A DNA stretch of 64,000 bases, taken from contig JAIOJX010000031.1 of the NCBI GenBank assembly GCA_022376925.1, positions 141,564,854-141,628,853 on the forward strand, read 5' to 3'. A model generated the notes under the pieces. That model worked only from the letters and a program-made list of their open reading frames with translations, was not told the DNA's origin and did not search any database. Positions 23,391 through 55,552 of this stretch are shown in pieces. Within the stretch, counting starts at the first letter, position 1. The number at the start of each line of letters is the position of its first letter. A program made the translations under genes and the position numbers. The stretch is from Tragulus kanchil (lineage: Eukaryota; Chordata; Mammalia; Artiodactyla; Tragulidae).

Positions 23391-24644
23391 TAGCAGGCGA
23401 TGGTTCTGCATTACGTGGGCTTTATTCTTTTGTCAAGACTGGTGAGCATGTTTCTTTCACAGTGATGGCCGAGGAATAAGGGTGCAAGGAGAAACAGGCA
23501 GGCATCGTGGGGCCCAGACTTGGTGCTAGGTCACCATTGCATCAGGCCGCAGAGTCAGACCCAAAGAGACAGGGGGACACACCTTGCCCTGGGGGTCAGC
23601 AGTGCAAGCCGTGGGGTAGAGGCTATAGATCAGAGGGTTGAAGAACTGTTGCCCAGAATGCGAGCTACCATAGTAACTCTTATTATTATAATTGACATAA
23701 GAAATATTAGACTGAGGATCTGGGTCAAGAAAGTATATCCTAAACATCAACTGACAAGCTGACACTGGGCACATCACTCCTCTATGCAGAGTAAGAGGGT
23801 GTAACTCATTTAGTTATCTAAATAACTCAGGTTCCAACTCTCACACTAACTTCTAGGTTCCTTCTTGGCCACTCCTAGCTCTGCAGATAGAGGTTAAGTG
23901 TGTGTGTGTGTGTGTTGGTACTCGTGTGTGTGCACACGTGTACATGTTAGATAGAATCTAATCTTTGTTGCCATTTACAGGAAAGCTCTCCATTTGAACA
24001 GCATTCCTAAAAGAACCCTTCTAGATATGATTACTCAGGATGACGTAGGCAATGGTAAGTTCTCTAGTTAGCACAGTGATTAAGGATGCTTAGAAATGGC
24101 AGGTCTGGGGAGGGATTCTATCTTAGCTCAGAGCTGGGGCCTAATTACCAGGGTAGCAGGGTTCTTAAAGGGACAGAGTGGCTTGTTGAAGAAATTATCT
24201 TCTTACTCTGTTTTCCCTTTGTACGCTCGTGTGCATTTAAGGAGAATCCCTTAAGAGCAAAATGCTATTAAAATCTTCTACATGGAAGCAGCCCAGGAGA
24301 AGAGAACAGAGGCTCTCCTAGCACCAGGGGCCCAGCTGCTGGGCTTTCTTTAATCATAGAGATAGCAGCTAGGAAACAGCATATAAATGGTCGAATACAA
24401 AGAACTGGGCAACTAGTCTACCTGTTCCTTCATCAGTACTCTTCCCACTCTGAAATCTGACCCCCAGACCTCCCTCCAAAGCCCCAGGTTCTGTCATTCC
24501 CATTGAGAAAAAGAGGGGAGGACCAAGCCTTTGTCAGTGGCTTCAGACTTTTGATGGAAACTCGTGCTAACAAGTACACCAATTGTGATGACCTGGTACA
24601 CGCAGGTATGGGTGAACCAAAGCTTCATAAAAAGCTTCACTGTG
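23391..24644. other. Intergenic DNA with a TG microsatellite
   Basis: No gene is seen. A TG run lies at about 23,898-23,915 and is followed by interrupted TG/CA text. The left part (to about 23,540) may be an old repeat that I cannot name. Confidence 0.5.
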
Positions 24645-24855
24645 TGTGTGTTCACTGAGTCGTGTCTGACTCTTTGAGACCCCATGGACTGTACCCCGCC
24701 GTTGCCCAGGGATTTTCCAGGCAAGAATACTGGAGTGGGATGTCATTTCCTGCTCCAGGGATCTTCCCGACCCAGAGACTAAACCTATGTCTCTTGCATC
24801 TCCTGCACCGGCAGGTGGATTCTTTAACCCTTAGCACCACTTGGGAAATCCTCAT
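24645..24855 (-). mobile_element. Bov-tA-type SINE
   Basis: Reverse text: GAGTCGTGTCTGACTCTTTG, CAGGCAAGAATACTGGAGTG and TGCACCGGCAGGTGGATTC. Confidence 0.92.
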
Positions 24856-25870
24856 AAGACACGACTTATGAATGTCATGTACATTGCTATTTTTTATTCT
24901 AGTATCCCTAAAATACAGTGCCCAGGATAACCCGCTAGACTGATTCCATAATGCACTGATATGAGGGTTCCAACCCACAGTTTGAAAAACTCTGGGCCAG
25001 TTCCAAGGTGTGTGTAGATAGGTAGAGGGGTGGAGAAACAAAGCCCTTTAAGAGCCACAGACCCCACGCTTGTCTAAAGGCAGAAGCTAATCAAGAAAGG
25101 ATGAAGTTAATGAAGCAGTAGGTTGTGTCTGTATTATTTTGATTGGGGAACATCTCCAAATGGGTGTGAGTTGTCAGGATTTTTCCTGCCCAGACTAGAA
25201 AGATTACTGGAGAAAACAGAACTCACTGTTTCCTATTCCTTCAAAAATAAATAGCCTTTACATTTTAAAAAGGAAGTAACAGGTGAAGTGATCAAATAGG
25301 CAGCAGTATAAGTGACTGTGATCATGTAAAATTGTGAACATGGTAGGACTGATGGAAGCTGCTAGGGAATACTGACGGATATTGAGCCTTTTAGGGTACA
25401 GATGGAAAACACTGTTTCATGAAACAGACACATTACAATTAGGGTCCAGAATGGGCTATTGAGCAAGCCACAGCTCTAGGTTTTCTGGGGTCCAGCTGTT
25501 CCTTCTCTGCTCTCTGGGTCTCGGTTTTGTTCTCTTGTAAATGACAATGGCCCTGTCTGCCTCACTGAACTGGTCTGAGATGAGACAGGTGGAAACACCC
25601 TGAATTCTAAACATGGAGGCAAGTTCAGCAGGTGGGTTAGTTTTCCCTTTCCTGTCCCTTCCTTCCATCAGGAGAGGAGTCGGCCTGCGGTATGTGCATC
25701 TTTCTCCATGTTTACATCCACGTGACTGTCCAGGCCTTCTATTGAATGTGGCCGTGATTACCAGAAGAGGATGGAACCCCTGGCCTCTGGGCATCATGTC
25801 CACACAAACCATGCTGTGTCAGGATTCAGCAGGACTGGGCCCCATCTTGGGTCTAATAAGGAAGGGCCGA
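24856..25870. other. Single-copy intergenic DNA
   Basis: I see no gene, SINE or duplication. The minus-strand frame at 25,456-25,812 and its plus-strand partner have no recognisable domain. Confidence 0.5.
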
Positions 25871-25998
25871 GGGACTTCGCTGGTGATCCAGTGGCTAAGA
25901 CTCCTCACTCCCAGTGCAGGGGGCCTGGGTTCGATCCCTGGTCAGAGAATTAGATCCCACAAGCTGCAACTGGTGGACCCAGGGGAGCCAAATAAATG
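25871..25998 (+). mobile_element. CHR-1-type tRNA SINE
   Basis: Short SINE with GGGACTTCGCTGGTGATCC, GGTTCGATCCCTGGTCAG and TAGATCCCACAAGCTGCAA, followed by an AAATAAAT tail. This SINE type is cetartiodactyl-specific. Confidence 0.85.
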
Positions 25999-28499
25999 AT
26001 ACAAATAGAATTAGTTTTTTAAAGGAAGCAGCGGTTTGTGTGGCCTCCGACACCATGCCGTGTGTCTTCAAAGCCCTCCATGGAACGTTAAGCAATAAAT
26101 GGACCCTAGAACTTCGCTTGCAGAAATGAGCAGCCAAAGTTCCCACACATCAGATGGCCTGTTGGAGGTGGTGGTTATAAAGGTCCCGTCACATTCCCCA
26201 CCCTTGTCCTCCTGACTTTTATGAGGACCGGCAGGCGGTCCCTGAGTCTTTGTTAAACCTGAGCTCAGCTGGATGTAGAAACACCAGAGAAGACAAGTCA
26301 TATGTTTCCACAGTGAAGAGGAAACCAAAGTCAGCAAGGAACTACAATCCTGGATTTAGCCTGGGTGAATCTTCCTTCTCTGGGATTTCCTGTTCCTTTT
26401 TGGGGATGTTTCTATCTATCAAAATATTCAGTGGCAATTGGTTTAAGGCCATCCATGGGTGGGGGCGGGGGTGCTTGGATTGAAAGAAACCTTATGCAGT
26501 ATTTGGGTTTAGCTGCTAAATTATCAGCGGCTGCTAAACGGACCACCGGAGGCAGGCTTATAAGACACAAGCTCCCAGTTTCCACGGATCTGTCCTTGGT
26601 GGAAAGAGAGGCCAAACTGGAAGATGGGGCTTTAAAGAACCATCCCTAACAATAAAGGCCAACTTGGGGCCCCAAATGCCTGGGGCTGGGGGTAGGGACA
26701 GTGGGGCTGGTGGGGGAGGTCCCTAAGGAATGAGAGTAAGTGAACCCAAAAGTCAGCCTCCTGCAAAGTTTTTAGACTGCAGTTAAATTTTAACAATTTT
26801 TTTTTATGTAAATCATCTGGTAGATTCAATTGGATTGGGGGTTGGGGGTGGCAAAGAGGGAACAATGGACTGGGATTAGATAATTTACTTTGTGCTAAAA
26901 TTCCAGGAAGTTTGTGTTGATCTGGGCCTGGATCTTGTTACTTTTTAGCTTCAATCTAAATCTTTATCTTCCTAGTATAGTTGAGAGGACATTTTTTTAC
27001 TTAGCCATTTTTACAGTGGTAATTTTTTCCCCCTTTCATCAAATAGAGCCGGTTAGATTAGCAGCTCTTAGCACGGAGATGAAAATATTGGTCGGGCCCA
27101 TTGGGCCCTGTTTTGTTTATGCTAACTGGGCAGGCTTTGATCTAAACATATTTCCTGGGGTCTGGACGAGATGACCTAATTCCTGTCTTATCCGTCTCCA
27201 CTTTCTGTGAATCTCAGATTGCGCTCCACTGTGGAGCCCTTTGAAATTCACTTTACATTTTTTCCCACTTTGTTACCCTCTCTGACATTTGTTTCATTTG
27301 GGGTAGGAGTGTGTCGCTCCTAGTAAAAGACTCCAGGGCTTTATTTTTCTAACAAGACTGCTAAGTTTTAACAGAGTGGGAGCTTTTTTTCCCTTAAGTT
27401 CTCTCGTTCTCGACATTCACAACATGCCAAAAACAATACGCAAATAATCTACTGCTAGAAATTTATGTCAACTGCAAATCAGTTAGGATTTTCTGTATGA
27501 AACACTTTTTTTTTTTTTTCAATTTAAAAGAAAAAAAACCCAACCTGTCCCCTACCCTCTGAAACATCAGTTGAATAAACCCGGCCCAGGAGGATTGAGA
27601 TGCAAAGACTTAAAGCTGAAAGTGAGTCCCGAGTCAGTTGGTGTCGCCAATTGGTCTGCGGGAACCTGTCTCGTTCCTTAAGCCACGCACCCTTCCCCGC
27701 TCCACAGCCACTGGCCTGAGGGGCCTAGGGCAGCTTGGGTCTGTCACTAGTCACCCTTCCTCCTTCCTAGGATCCTGTCAATCGCCAAACTGTCCTTCCA
27801 AGCCTATTTTCCAGAAAGAGGGAAGCCCCTGTGTACTTAGGGTGGGATGGGGGTTGGGTGGGGAGCAGCAGAAAAGATGGAAGAGGAGAAAAGGAAAAAC
27901 AGGAATCGAGGGCAGGAAAGATGGAGAGAGACGGGACGGGAAGAAGCTGAAAGAATGACAGTGACACCGTTGAGACCGAGAGAAAAAGAAAAAGCATCCT
28001 TATTCCAAAAGGTGGGGAGAAAAAAAACAAAAAAAAAACCCCAATTTGTAAATCGTGAATGATGGGCACTAGGGAGTTAGTTACATTATTCGCTGCACTT
28101 TTGTTTGTTTGACTTTTTACAAATCACATTTTTAAAAAGAAGAACTGAGGAACATGTCACCAAAATGCATATTTTTAGTTCAGAGATGTTGTGAAGTGGG
28201 CTATCATCCTTGCAGGCAGCAACAACCCAGGAAATTCGGTTTTCGGCGATTCCCAAACTATCTCGACGCATCTCAAGTTTTTGGAAAAAGAAAGGCGAGG
28301 CTTGGCGGGAGCGGGTGGCGCGGCGCGTTCACGTCTGCCTTAAAATAAACTTTGTTGCTTTGTAAATATAAATCCATTTCTCTTCCTCCGGGCTGAGCCG
28401 AAAGGCTCAGTGTATTTCTCACGCTGAGAGAAGCAGACGGAGGGCGATTACTTCTTTTGGAAATGAATGGAGGGGGGCATGGGCAGGTAATGATCAATA
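25999..28499. other. Repeat-poor SALL1 3' flank with candidate conserved DNA
   Basis: No gene or ruminant SINE is visible in 2.5 kb. The part at 26,890-27,420 has long conserved-looking text with a 15-base palindrome, GGGCCCATTGGGCCC, at 27,094-27,108. Purine-rich DNA at 27,840-28,040 is low complexity. Confidence 0.5.
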
Positions 28500-29540
28500 G
28501 ATTAGAGAGATAGTCGATTGTCGGATGAGTAGGCAGGGACCAAAGCCGAGGGAAGGGAGGGGACGGAGATACAGACCGAGAACCCTAAGTCCCGAGCAAA
28601 AAAAAGCAGCAAAAGCTGCTTTTGCCTCCCCCCTGCCCCCCGCCTTAACTCATCAGAAAACGCTAGAACTGGGGGAGGCAGGTGGTGGGAGGGAAGAGAA
28701 AAAAATCGCTCGCTCCCCGCCCCGCCCGCCTGGCGGAAACGGACGCACAGCCAGGAGGGCGCAGGGCCGTGACCCGCGCGCCCGCCGCGGGTGGGAGCCC
28801 CGGGGTGGGGACCGCGCCGCGGCCCCGGGACGGAGGGGGCCGGGGGAGCGGCGCCTCCGCGGAGCGTGTGCTCGGGGGCCGGCGTCGGGGCTCGGCGTCG
28901 GGGCTCTGCCTGCGCGGCGCCTTCCGAGAGGTGGGCGTGGGGCTCGGGGGCGCGGAGGAACGTGTGCGAACGGGTCCCTCTCGGGGGCCGGCAGCCCTCG
29001 GTGCCCCCGCGGGTCTCAGGCTCGGTCCCTGGAGAAGCACCCGGACCCGACGCCCACGCAGGCCTGGGCACCCGGTCGCGTCCAGCCCTGGGAAGGGATT
29101 GGATACCCTCTTCGCAGCGAAAACGCCCCTCTCCGGCCCGCGTCTAAGCTGCCGGAACCACACCTTTTCGCCTGGTCCTTTTGAGCAGAGGGATTTCTCG
29201 GGGCGGCGCGGCTGGGCGGAGAGGTGCATTCCAAGATGCTCGCTAGCGCCCTGGAAAGTCTGGCCAATTGTCCACAAAGCGCCGCTGCGCGCAGCCCAGG
29301 CCCTGCCCTCTCTAGGTTTGGGGGCTCCGGTCCCGGTCGGGTCGTAGCCGGGAGTCAGCGCCCACCATTTGACAAGCCCCTCCTGGACCCCCAGGCCCCT
29401 CAGCCTGGGGAGGCTCGTCCTGAGTGGCCACGGAGAGGCCTGTGCCCCGATGGAAATTTCTACTGGAAGGTGGCCCCGAAGCTGCTCCCTTACCTGGGCG
29501 CAGGGCCACCGGCTGCTCGCGGTTCATGACCGCTCTGGAA
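28500..29540. other. CpG island downstream of SALL1
   Basis: This is a single-copy CpG-dense stretch about 1 kb beyond the probable 3' end of SALL1, with the highest CpG density at 28,720-29,050. It contains GC boxes and long open frames on both strands that read as arginine/proline/glycine-rich shadows. It has no duplication, SINE or splice structure I can recognise. It could be the promoter of an unannotated noncoding RNA or a Polycomb-type regulatory island. Confidence 0.6.
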
Positions 29541-30511
29541 GAAAAACATTCGTCGGCCTCTCTAGACATCAACTTCCACCTAGTTTGCTGACCCCAAATT
29601 AATGCTCTGGAGGAAAACATGTTCCCCCTAGAACAAAAGGAAAGAGGAGGAATCAGACTTAATTCTAGTGATGGAATATTCAAGTCAACTCTAGAGTTCC
29701 TTTGTCAGGGACTTTTTCTCATATGCGTGTGTATTTAAATGCCTCAAAGACTAATTAAATAAAGACCAAATTGACCTCGCTGGGTTGAGGCCCGGTTTCA
29801 GATTATATAACCCCAGCTGCCCCGGGAATTCTCCAGCAATGCTGCTCTCAGCTGCCCGGAAAACGACTGAATCAAGAGACATGAAACCGGAACAGTAGAA
29901 ATAAAGCCCAAGTCTCCAAGGGCCAGAATGTCTTGCTTAAGGAAACTTACCTGGCTCCATGGAAGTGCTACACCAACGTTTTATTTCGTATCATTTTTTT
30001 TTTTCCTTTTTATTGGGAGTAGAGCTGTTGTAAGAGGACTAGCCAAACAAGTAATTGAGATTGGGGAGAATATTTAGATCCTTCAAATTAAAAAAAAAAA
30101 AAAAAAAAAAAGAGAAAAAGAAGACACATGCCCATGCAAACCTGTTTCTGTTATGCCTTTTACAATTTCTCATTTAGAGAAAGAGAGAGATATAGCCACA
30201 CTTTACTGGTGCCTGGGGAAATGTTAAAATACATTTTGGGGCCTGGCTAAATAGAAAGGCACTCTAAAAACACAGACACAGTATTCTGCTTTATCTGTTG
30301 CAAAAAAAGAGTGTATTTGATTACTTGAGTAAAATTACAGTATCTCTGTTGTTAGTAAGTATTAAAGGTTAAAAGAAATTGGACCCCCTCCCCTTCCTTT
30401 CAACTTTCCAAGAAAGTGCATGTAACAGTCCATTTTTTTTCCTCCATACCTAATACAAAATAAACCAACACTATACCTGCTTTCTTGATCAAGAAGAAGC
30501 CTTTGCTCTTG
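29541..30511. other. Single-copy AT-rich DNA beyond SALL1
   Basis: No gene is seen. There is a long A run at 30,090-30,111 and a T run near 29,995. It could include a distal 3' UTR extension of SALL1 if the ATTAAA site is not the only one. Confidence 0.45.
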
Positions 30512-31443
30512 TAAGGAACATATGTACATTTTAATGAAAGTGATATTTCTTATTGTATATACAAGAGCATCTACATGTTCTCCACTGAAGGTTGTTCAAG
30601 ATGCTATTCTTAGCAGCATTGTGAAATTCCAGCACACGTTTTTCTATCGTGAATATACCTACAAGGCAAAATGTTACGTCTTAGTTTCAACTACCAAAAC
30701 AACACGTGTATTTTCTCTAAAGAATTCTGCGTGCTTATCACTGTACAGAAACTTATTAACATTGAGGACGACTGAAGTAAAAAGCACGATACAAATAGCA
30801 GTTCCAAACGGAAAGGGTTAAATCTACCAAAAAAAAAAAAAAAAAAAAAAACCAGGTTGAATTTTCGAATCAAAAGAAAAAAAAAAAAGAAAGAAAAAAA
30901 ACCCAAACCTTTCAAAGAACCACACAGTCCAGTCTGTACTTTCAGTCCTTTCCTTAAATTTGTTTCAAAAGATTAGACAATGCGTTTGCTGATAAAATTT
31001 CCCAGCAGGATCAAAGTGTACATTTATATACAGATTTTATTAGAGATCTAATGCATCACTGAGGCATTGCATCAACACCAGATTCATATTAAACTGGATA
31101 TAGAAAATAACTTAATGCCAGATTAAGACCGCCTAGCAGGGCAACTTGCGATTGCCATAAATGTTACAGCAAGTTTACAGGACTCTAGTCAATTAGTATT
31201 TAGTCCAAAAATACAGGAGACCAAAGTTAACGCTTGCATTCTGTTTGCAAAGCCAGGTTATATCACTAATAAATAAGCTTTCTTAGAACTCTAGAAGTTG
31301 AACAAGGTACAAAAGAATGTCTTCAGAATGTTGTAGTTCAGAGATTGGGGGTTGGGGGGACCAGAACTCCGGAAGCACAGGACAAGGAGGAGGCAACCGT
31401 GGGTCTCATTCTGAACAGGGGATGCTCTCTCTCTAGCCAGACT
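30512..31443 (-). other. SALL1: SALL1 3' untranslated region (probable)
   Basis: The sequence downstream of the stop is AT-rich and free of recent SINEs, with several A/T homopolymer runs (A-run on the plus strand near 30,829-30,851). A minus-strand ATTAAA at 30535-30530 followed by CA about 20 bases on is a plausible polyadenylation site, giving roughly 0.9 kb of 3' UTR. I saw no canonical AATAAA at that distance. The end is therefore uncertain, and a more distal site toward 29,980 is possible. Confidence 0.5.
30530..30535 (-). promoter_or_regulatory. Candidate polyadenylation signal ATTAAA for SALL1
   Basis: ATTAAA reads on the minus strand about 0.91 kb after the SALL1 stop. It is the commonest variant of AATAAA. 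A CA dinucleotide lies around 20 nt downstream. It was chosen by position only. Confidence 0.3.
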
Positions 31444-52260
<20,817 letters not shown>

Positions 52261-52379
52261 TCAAACATCAGCTGGGGCAGAATAAAAAATTACTAAAAAA
52301 AAATCTTCTCAAAATTACGGAAATCGAGCGGCGGCGGCGGCGGCGGCTCCCCCCGCCCGCCGGCCCGCCCGCCCCCTCC

Positions 52380-52640
52380 CCGGCTCCTCGGCCCCGGGCG
52401 CAGCGCGCATGTGTCCTGCTATAATTATGATTATCAATAATGCATTGCGATTAATCATAGAGGGGCTCTTTGAAAGGCGATTGGCACCGGGCCAGCGCTA
52501 TTCAAACCCGCTCGCCTTAATCAATTAGTTCGTGATTTGCTGCAGACCCCTGTCTCTCCGCGCGCTGGCCCAATAAGCCGGCCGCGGGGCTGGCTCTGCG
52601 CGCCGCGCCGCCCGACTCTGGGTTAACCCTCTTCGCGACT
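52380..52640 (-). promoter_or_regulatory. SALL1 proximal promoter region
   Basis: This lies just upstream of exon 1 on the minus strand. An AT-rich block at 52,419-52,460 sits in otherwise GC-rich DNA and carries several TAAT/ATTA cores and a weak TATA-like ATTATAG. Further upstream are a TCF/LEF-type TTCAAAG (52474-52468), a CCAAT box on the minus strand (52484-52480) and a second CCAAT on the plus strand (52570-52574). The transcription start is inferred to fall near 52,390 and was not seen directly. Confidence 0.5.
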
Positions 52641-54230
52641 GCCCGGGACTCCGCGGCCGGGCCGCCGGGGGCCTGCCAGCTAGCCTCTGAGCACCCGGCG
52701 CTCCGGCTTGCGCCCCCTCCCTCCCTCGCTTCTCCCCCATCCCGAGCTGGGCCAACCCAAATTAGCATGCCCTCCCCGGAATCATTAAGCCTCCCCGGGT
52801 GGGGGGCGGGGGCTGGGGACCCGGGCGGCGGGCGCGCGGCGAACTTCCCAACTCCGGCGCTAGGCGCGCCGGCCCGCGGTGGGAGGGAGTCCCGCGGCGG
52901 GATTTAGGAGGGGAGGAAGTCCCGTTTCGTGAGTGTTTCTTCGTTTCTTTAAGAGCTACCAGAAAGCAGCCCACCCCCACCCCTATTAAAAAAAAAAAAA
53001 AGTAAGCGAGTGGGGAAGAGCCAGCCCCACGCCGGTCCGCCTCCCGCCCGCTCGCCGCCTGGCTCGGCGCTCCTTCGCCCCGAGTTCTCCATCCCCTGGA
53101 TCCCGGGCTCGCGGGGGCGCGGAGAAGAGGACCAAGGAAAGGTTTGGGAACGTGATGGGTTTGGGGCTTTGGGGGGAGGGGCAGCTCTCCCGCCACCCCG
53201 GTCCTCCTCCAAGGGCCCCGAGCCTCCAGCTTCTCGCTGGCTCCCTCGCTCCCTTTCTCTACCTCTGACATTCCCAGGACAATTAGGGCTGAAGTTTTCG
53301 GGAGAAGCGGCCCCGAGCCCGTGGGATAAGGGGGCGGCCCGGCTCCGCCCAGGACCCCTCCCGGACCTCCCCCTCGGCCGCCCGGGTTGGCTGCAGGGCA
53401 CGTCACTCCGCGGGGAGGCGGTGGCGGCGGCGGGGGCGCCGCCAAGCCCGGGGCGGGCGGCGAGCGGGGACCGGCTTGGGATCCGAGTTCAGCTCCAGCC
53501 GCGGGGGAGGGGAGGGGCCGTCGCTTACCCAGCGCGCTGCAACCCTCCCCTGGCCTCGCGAGGCGCGGGCCTGCCCCGCCGGCCTCCGCGCAAGGCCAGG
53601 CCCCGGACCCTGGACTCGTCGTCCTGGGGGAGGGGGCCTTGCCGCAGGCTTTTGGCAGGGAGGTGCCCACGCTGAGCCGGGAGAGAGGGGCGTCCTTGTC
53701 CGCAGCGGTCTGGCCCCGCCGAAGCTCGCCGCCACTTCTCAGGCACTTGCTGAGCGCGGCGCCCAAACTTTGCGCACCAGCTCCATCGCCCCAAGCTGTG
53801 ATCCAGCATCCCCACCCGCGCCCCTGAACCCGGCGATCCGGGGCCCGCACTCCCTCCGCTGGGCTCGGGCCCCCGCGAACCTGAGGCTCGGTCCTCGGCG
53901 CAGCCTAGCTCTTCCCCCTTGCGCCTCAGGGTCTCCTCGCTCCTGTTCCCGAAGTCCTGCGCCCGAGGGACCAACTAAACTTCGGTTGAGTAATGGGGAG
54001 GAGGGGGGTGCAGATACACAATCCCTGCCCTATCTCGCGATCGGGAAGGGAGAGGGCTCATAAGGACGCCCCAATTCGGGAGCGCCCTGGAGCCTGGAGA
54101 CCAATACTGTCGGTTCGCGCGAAGTGGGCACCGACCTTCCGAGTAGAGTTTCGGGTACTCCGGACCCGACTGCGCGCCCCCAAGACTCTCTCTAACCTCT
54201 TTGGCCCTCCTCCCCTTTTTAAAACCTGAA

Positions 54231-54490
54231 TCTTTTGAGTGCGGGTGAACGTTTCTGTTTTTTCTCCTGACGACTTTATTTCTCTTGGTGTAACTTCTCC
54301 TTTCTCCTTGTTCGCCCTTTCTTCACCTTTTCTCCCGCTTATTTTTTTCCCTCTCTTGTGCCCTCGCTCGATCACACACACACACACCCTCTGCACCTCG
54401 CTCTCTCTTTCTCCCCAGGTCCCGGTGGTTACAGTAGATGTTGATAAAAAGACAAACGAAGCTCTCAGTGGGGCTGATGTTGAAGAATGA
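54231..54490 (+). other. Possible divergent exon with strong splice acceptor
   Basis: A pyrimidine-rich tract of about 170 bases ends in TTTCTCCCCAG (AG at 54,417-54,418) on the plus strand, about 2.2 kb upstream of the SALL1 start and pointing away from it. The following frame reads VPVVTVDVDKKTNEALSGADVEE and stops at 54,490. No protein family is recognised. It could be an exon of a divergent noncoding transcript or a chance acceptor. Confidence 0.25.
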
Positions 54491-55552
54491 AGATAATAAT
54501 GTTTCCATAGGTGGTGCTTCAAATGCCATTATTTCTCACTGAATATTTAAAGAGATCCCTCGGCAAAGATGGATCTCCGTGCTCCTGGGGTGCCAGCCGC
54601 TCGCTTCCCCCAGACCCCCAGGAAAGAGTGAGGGAGCACATGTAAAACCCACCCCCACCCGCTCAGCAAACTGATCCTTGCGGACTTCCCAACCCTGCGC
54701 TCTTGCTACACCGCACGTTGGTCCACCGACGCCGCCGTGAGCACACGCACACGCGTGTCTCCGTGTATGCGCGTGTTTGCAGCCGCCCGTATGCGTATCT
54801 AACCTAGGCTTCTTGAAAGTCCGGGCCTCCCGGCACCGCGTGCTGCCAGGAACCGAGCCGAGCTGGCGATCCCGCCAACTCCTCTTCCCGGATCGCGCCG
54901 CGGGCGCTGCGGGAAGCTCCCGAGAGTCGCTTCACACGTGTTCGTTACTCGCTCTATGTGTGATTAAGAGTAAGGGGCGGGGGTGGGGTTGGGGGGGAAG
55001 CTTTCCCTCCCCCCACCGAAACACCAAAACAAACAACCAAACGAAATGCACGCGCAAAGAACTGCTTCTCGGTGTTCAATTAAAAATGGGCGAGCAGAGA
55101 CGAATTAATTGGGGGATCCAAAGTTTAATAACTTTTTTCGTTCTTCTGCGCCTTCGAAGGCGAAGAGGCAGGCGTCTCACTCGGTTCGCAGCGTCCGCCG
55201 CTAATTTCTTGTTTGTTTTCTTTCCCTCAGTGGCCCGGAGAGAGGAGAGGGGAGGTGGAGGAGGGGGATGGTCGGGATGGCAGGGAGAGGAGAATTGGTC
55301 CTTACTGTTGACGCCAATACATCAATTACTAGCCATTGTCTTGGGCCCAAGTTGCCTGGTTCTCAGAAGCGGGCGGCGCGCTATCAGGGCGCACGGGTGA
55401 GGCTTCGTGTGCCGCGAGGCAGAGAAATAAGTAAATTAATAAAAACAGAGACAGTGGGGGTTGATTCGTACATTCGAGCAGGTCGGAAGAAGGCAGGGAA
55501 GGCGAGTGAGGTGAAACAGCTGTGGCCACCTGCCCACGCCCTGCTCACTCCG
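54491..55552. other. GC-rich SALL1 upstream flank
   Basis: No gene is supported. Long frames are composition-driven. A TTAATTAAAAATG-type AT patch lies around 55,078-55,130 within the GC-rich DNA. Confidence 0.45.

Noticed and set aside
28502..29347. Long overlapping open frames of about 190-220 codons on both strands
   Set aside because: They are rich in R, P, G and A, overlap in several frames, and have no domains or splice context. CpG-rich DNA has few stop codons.
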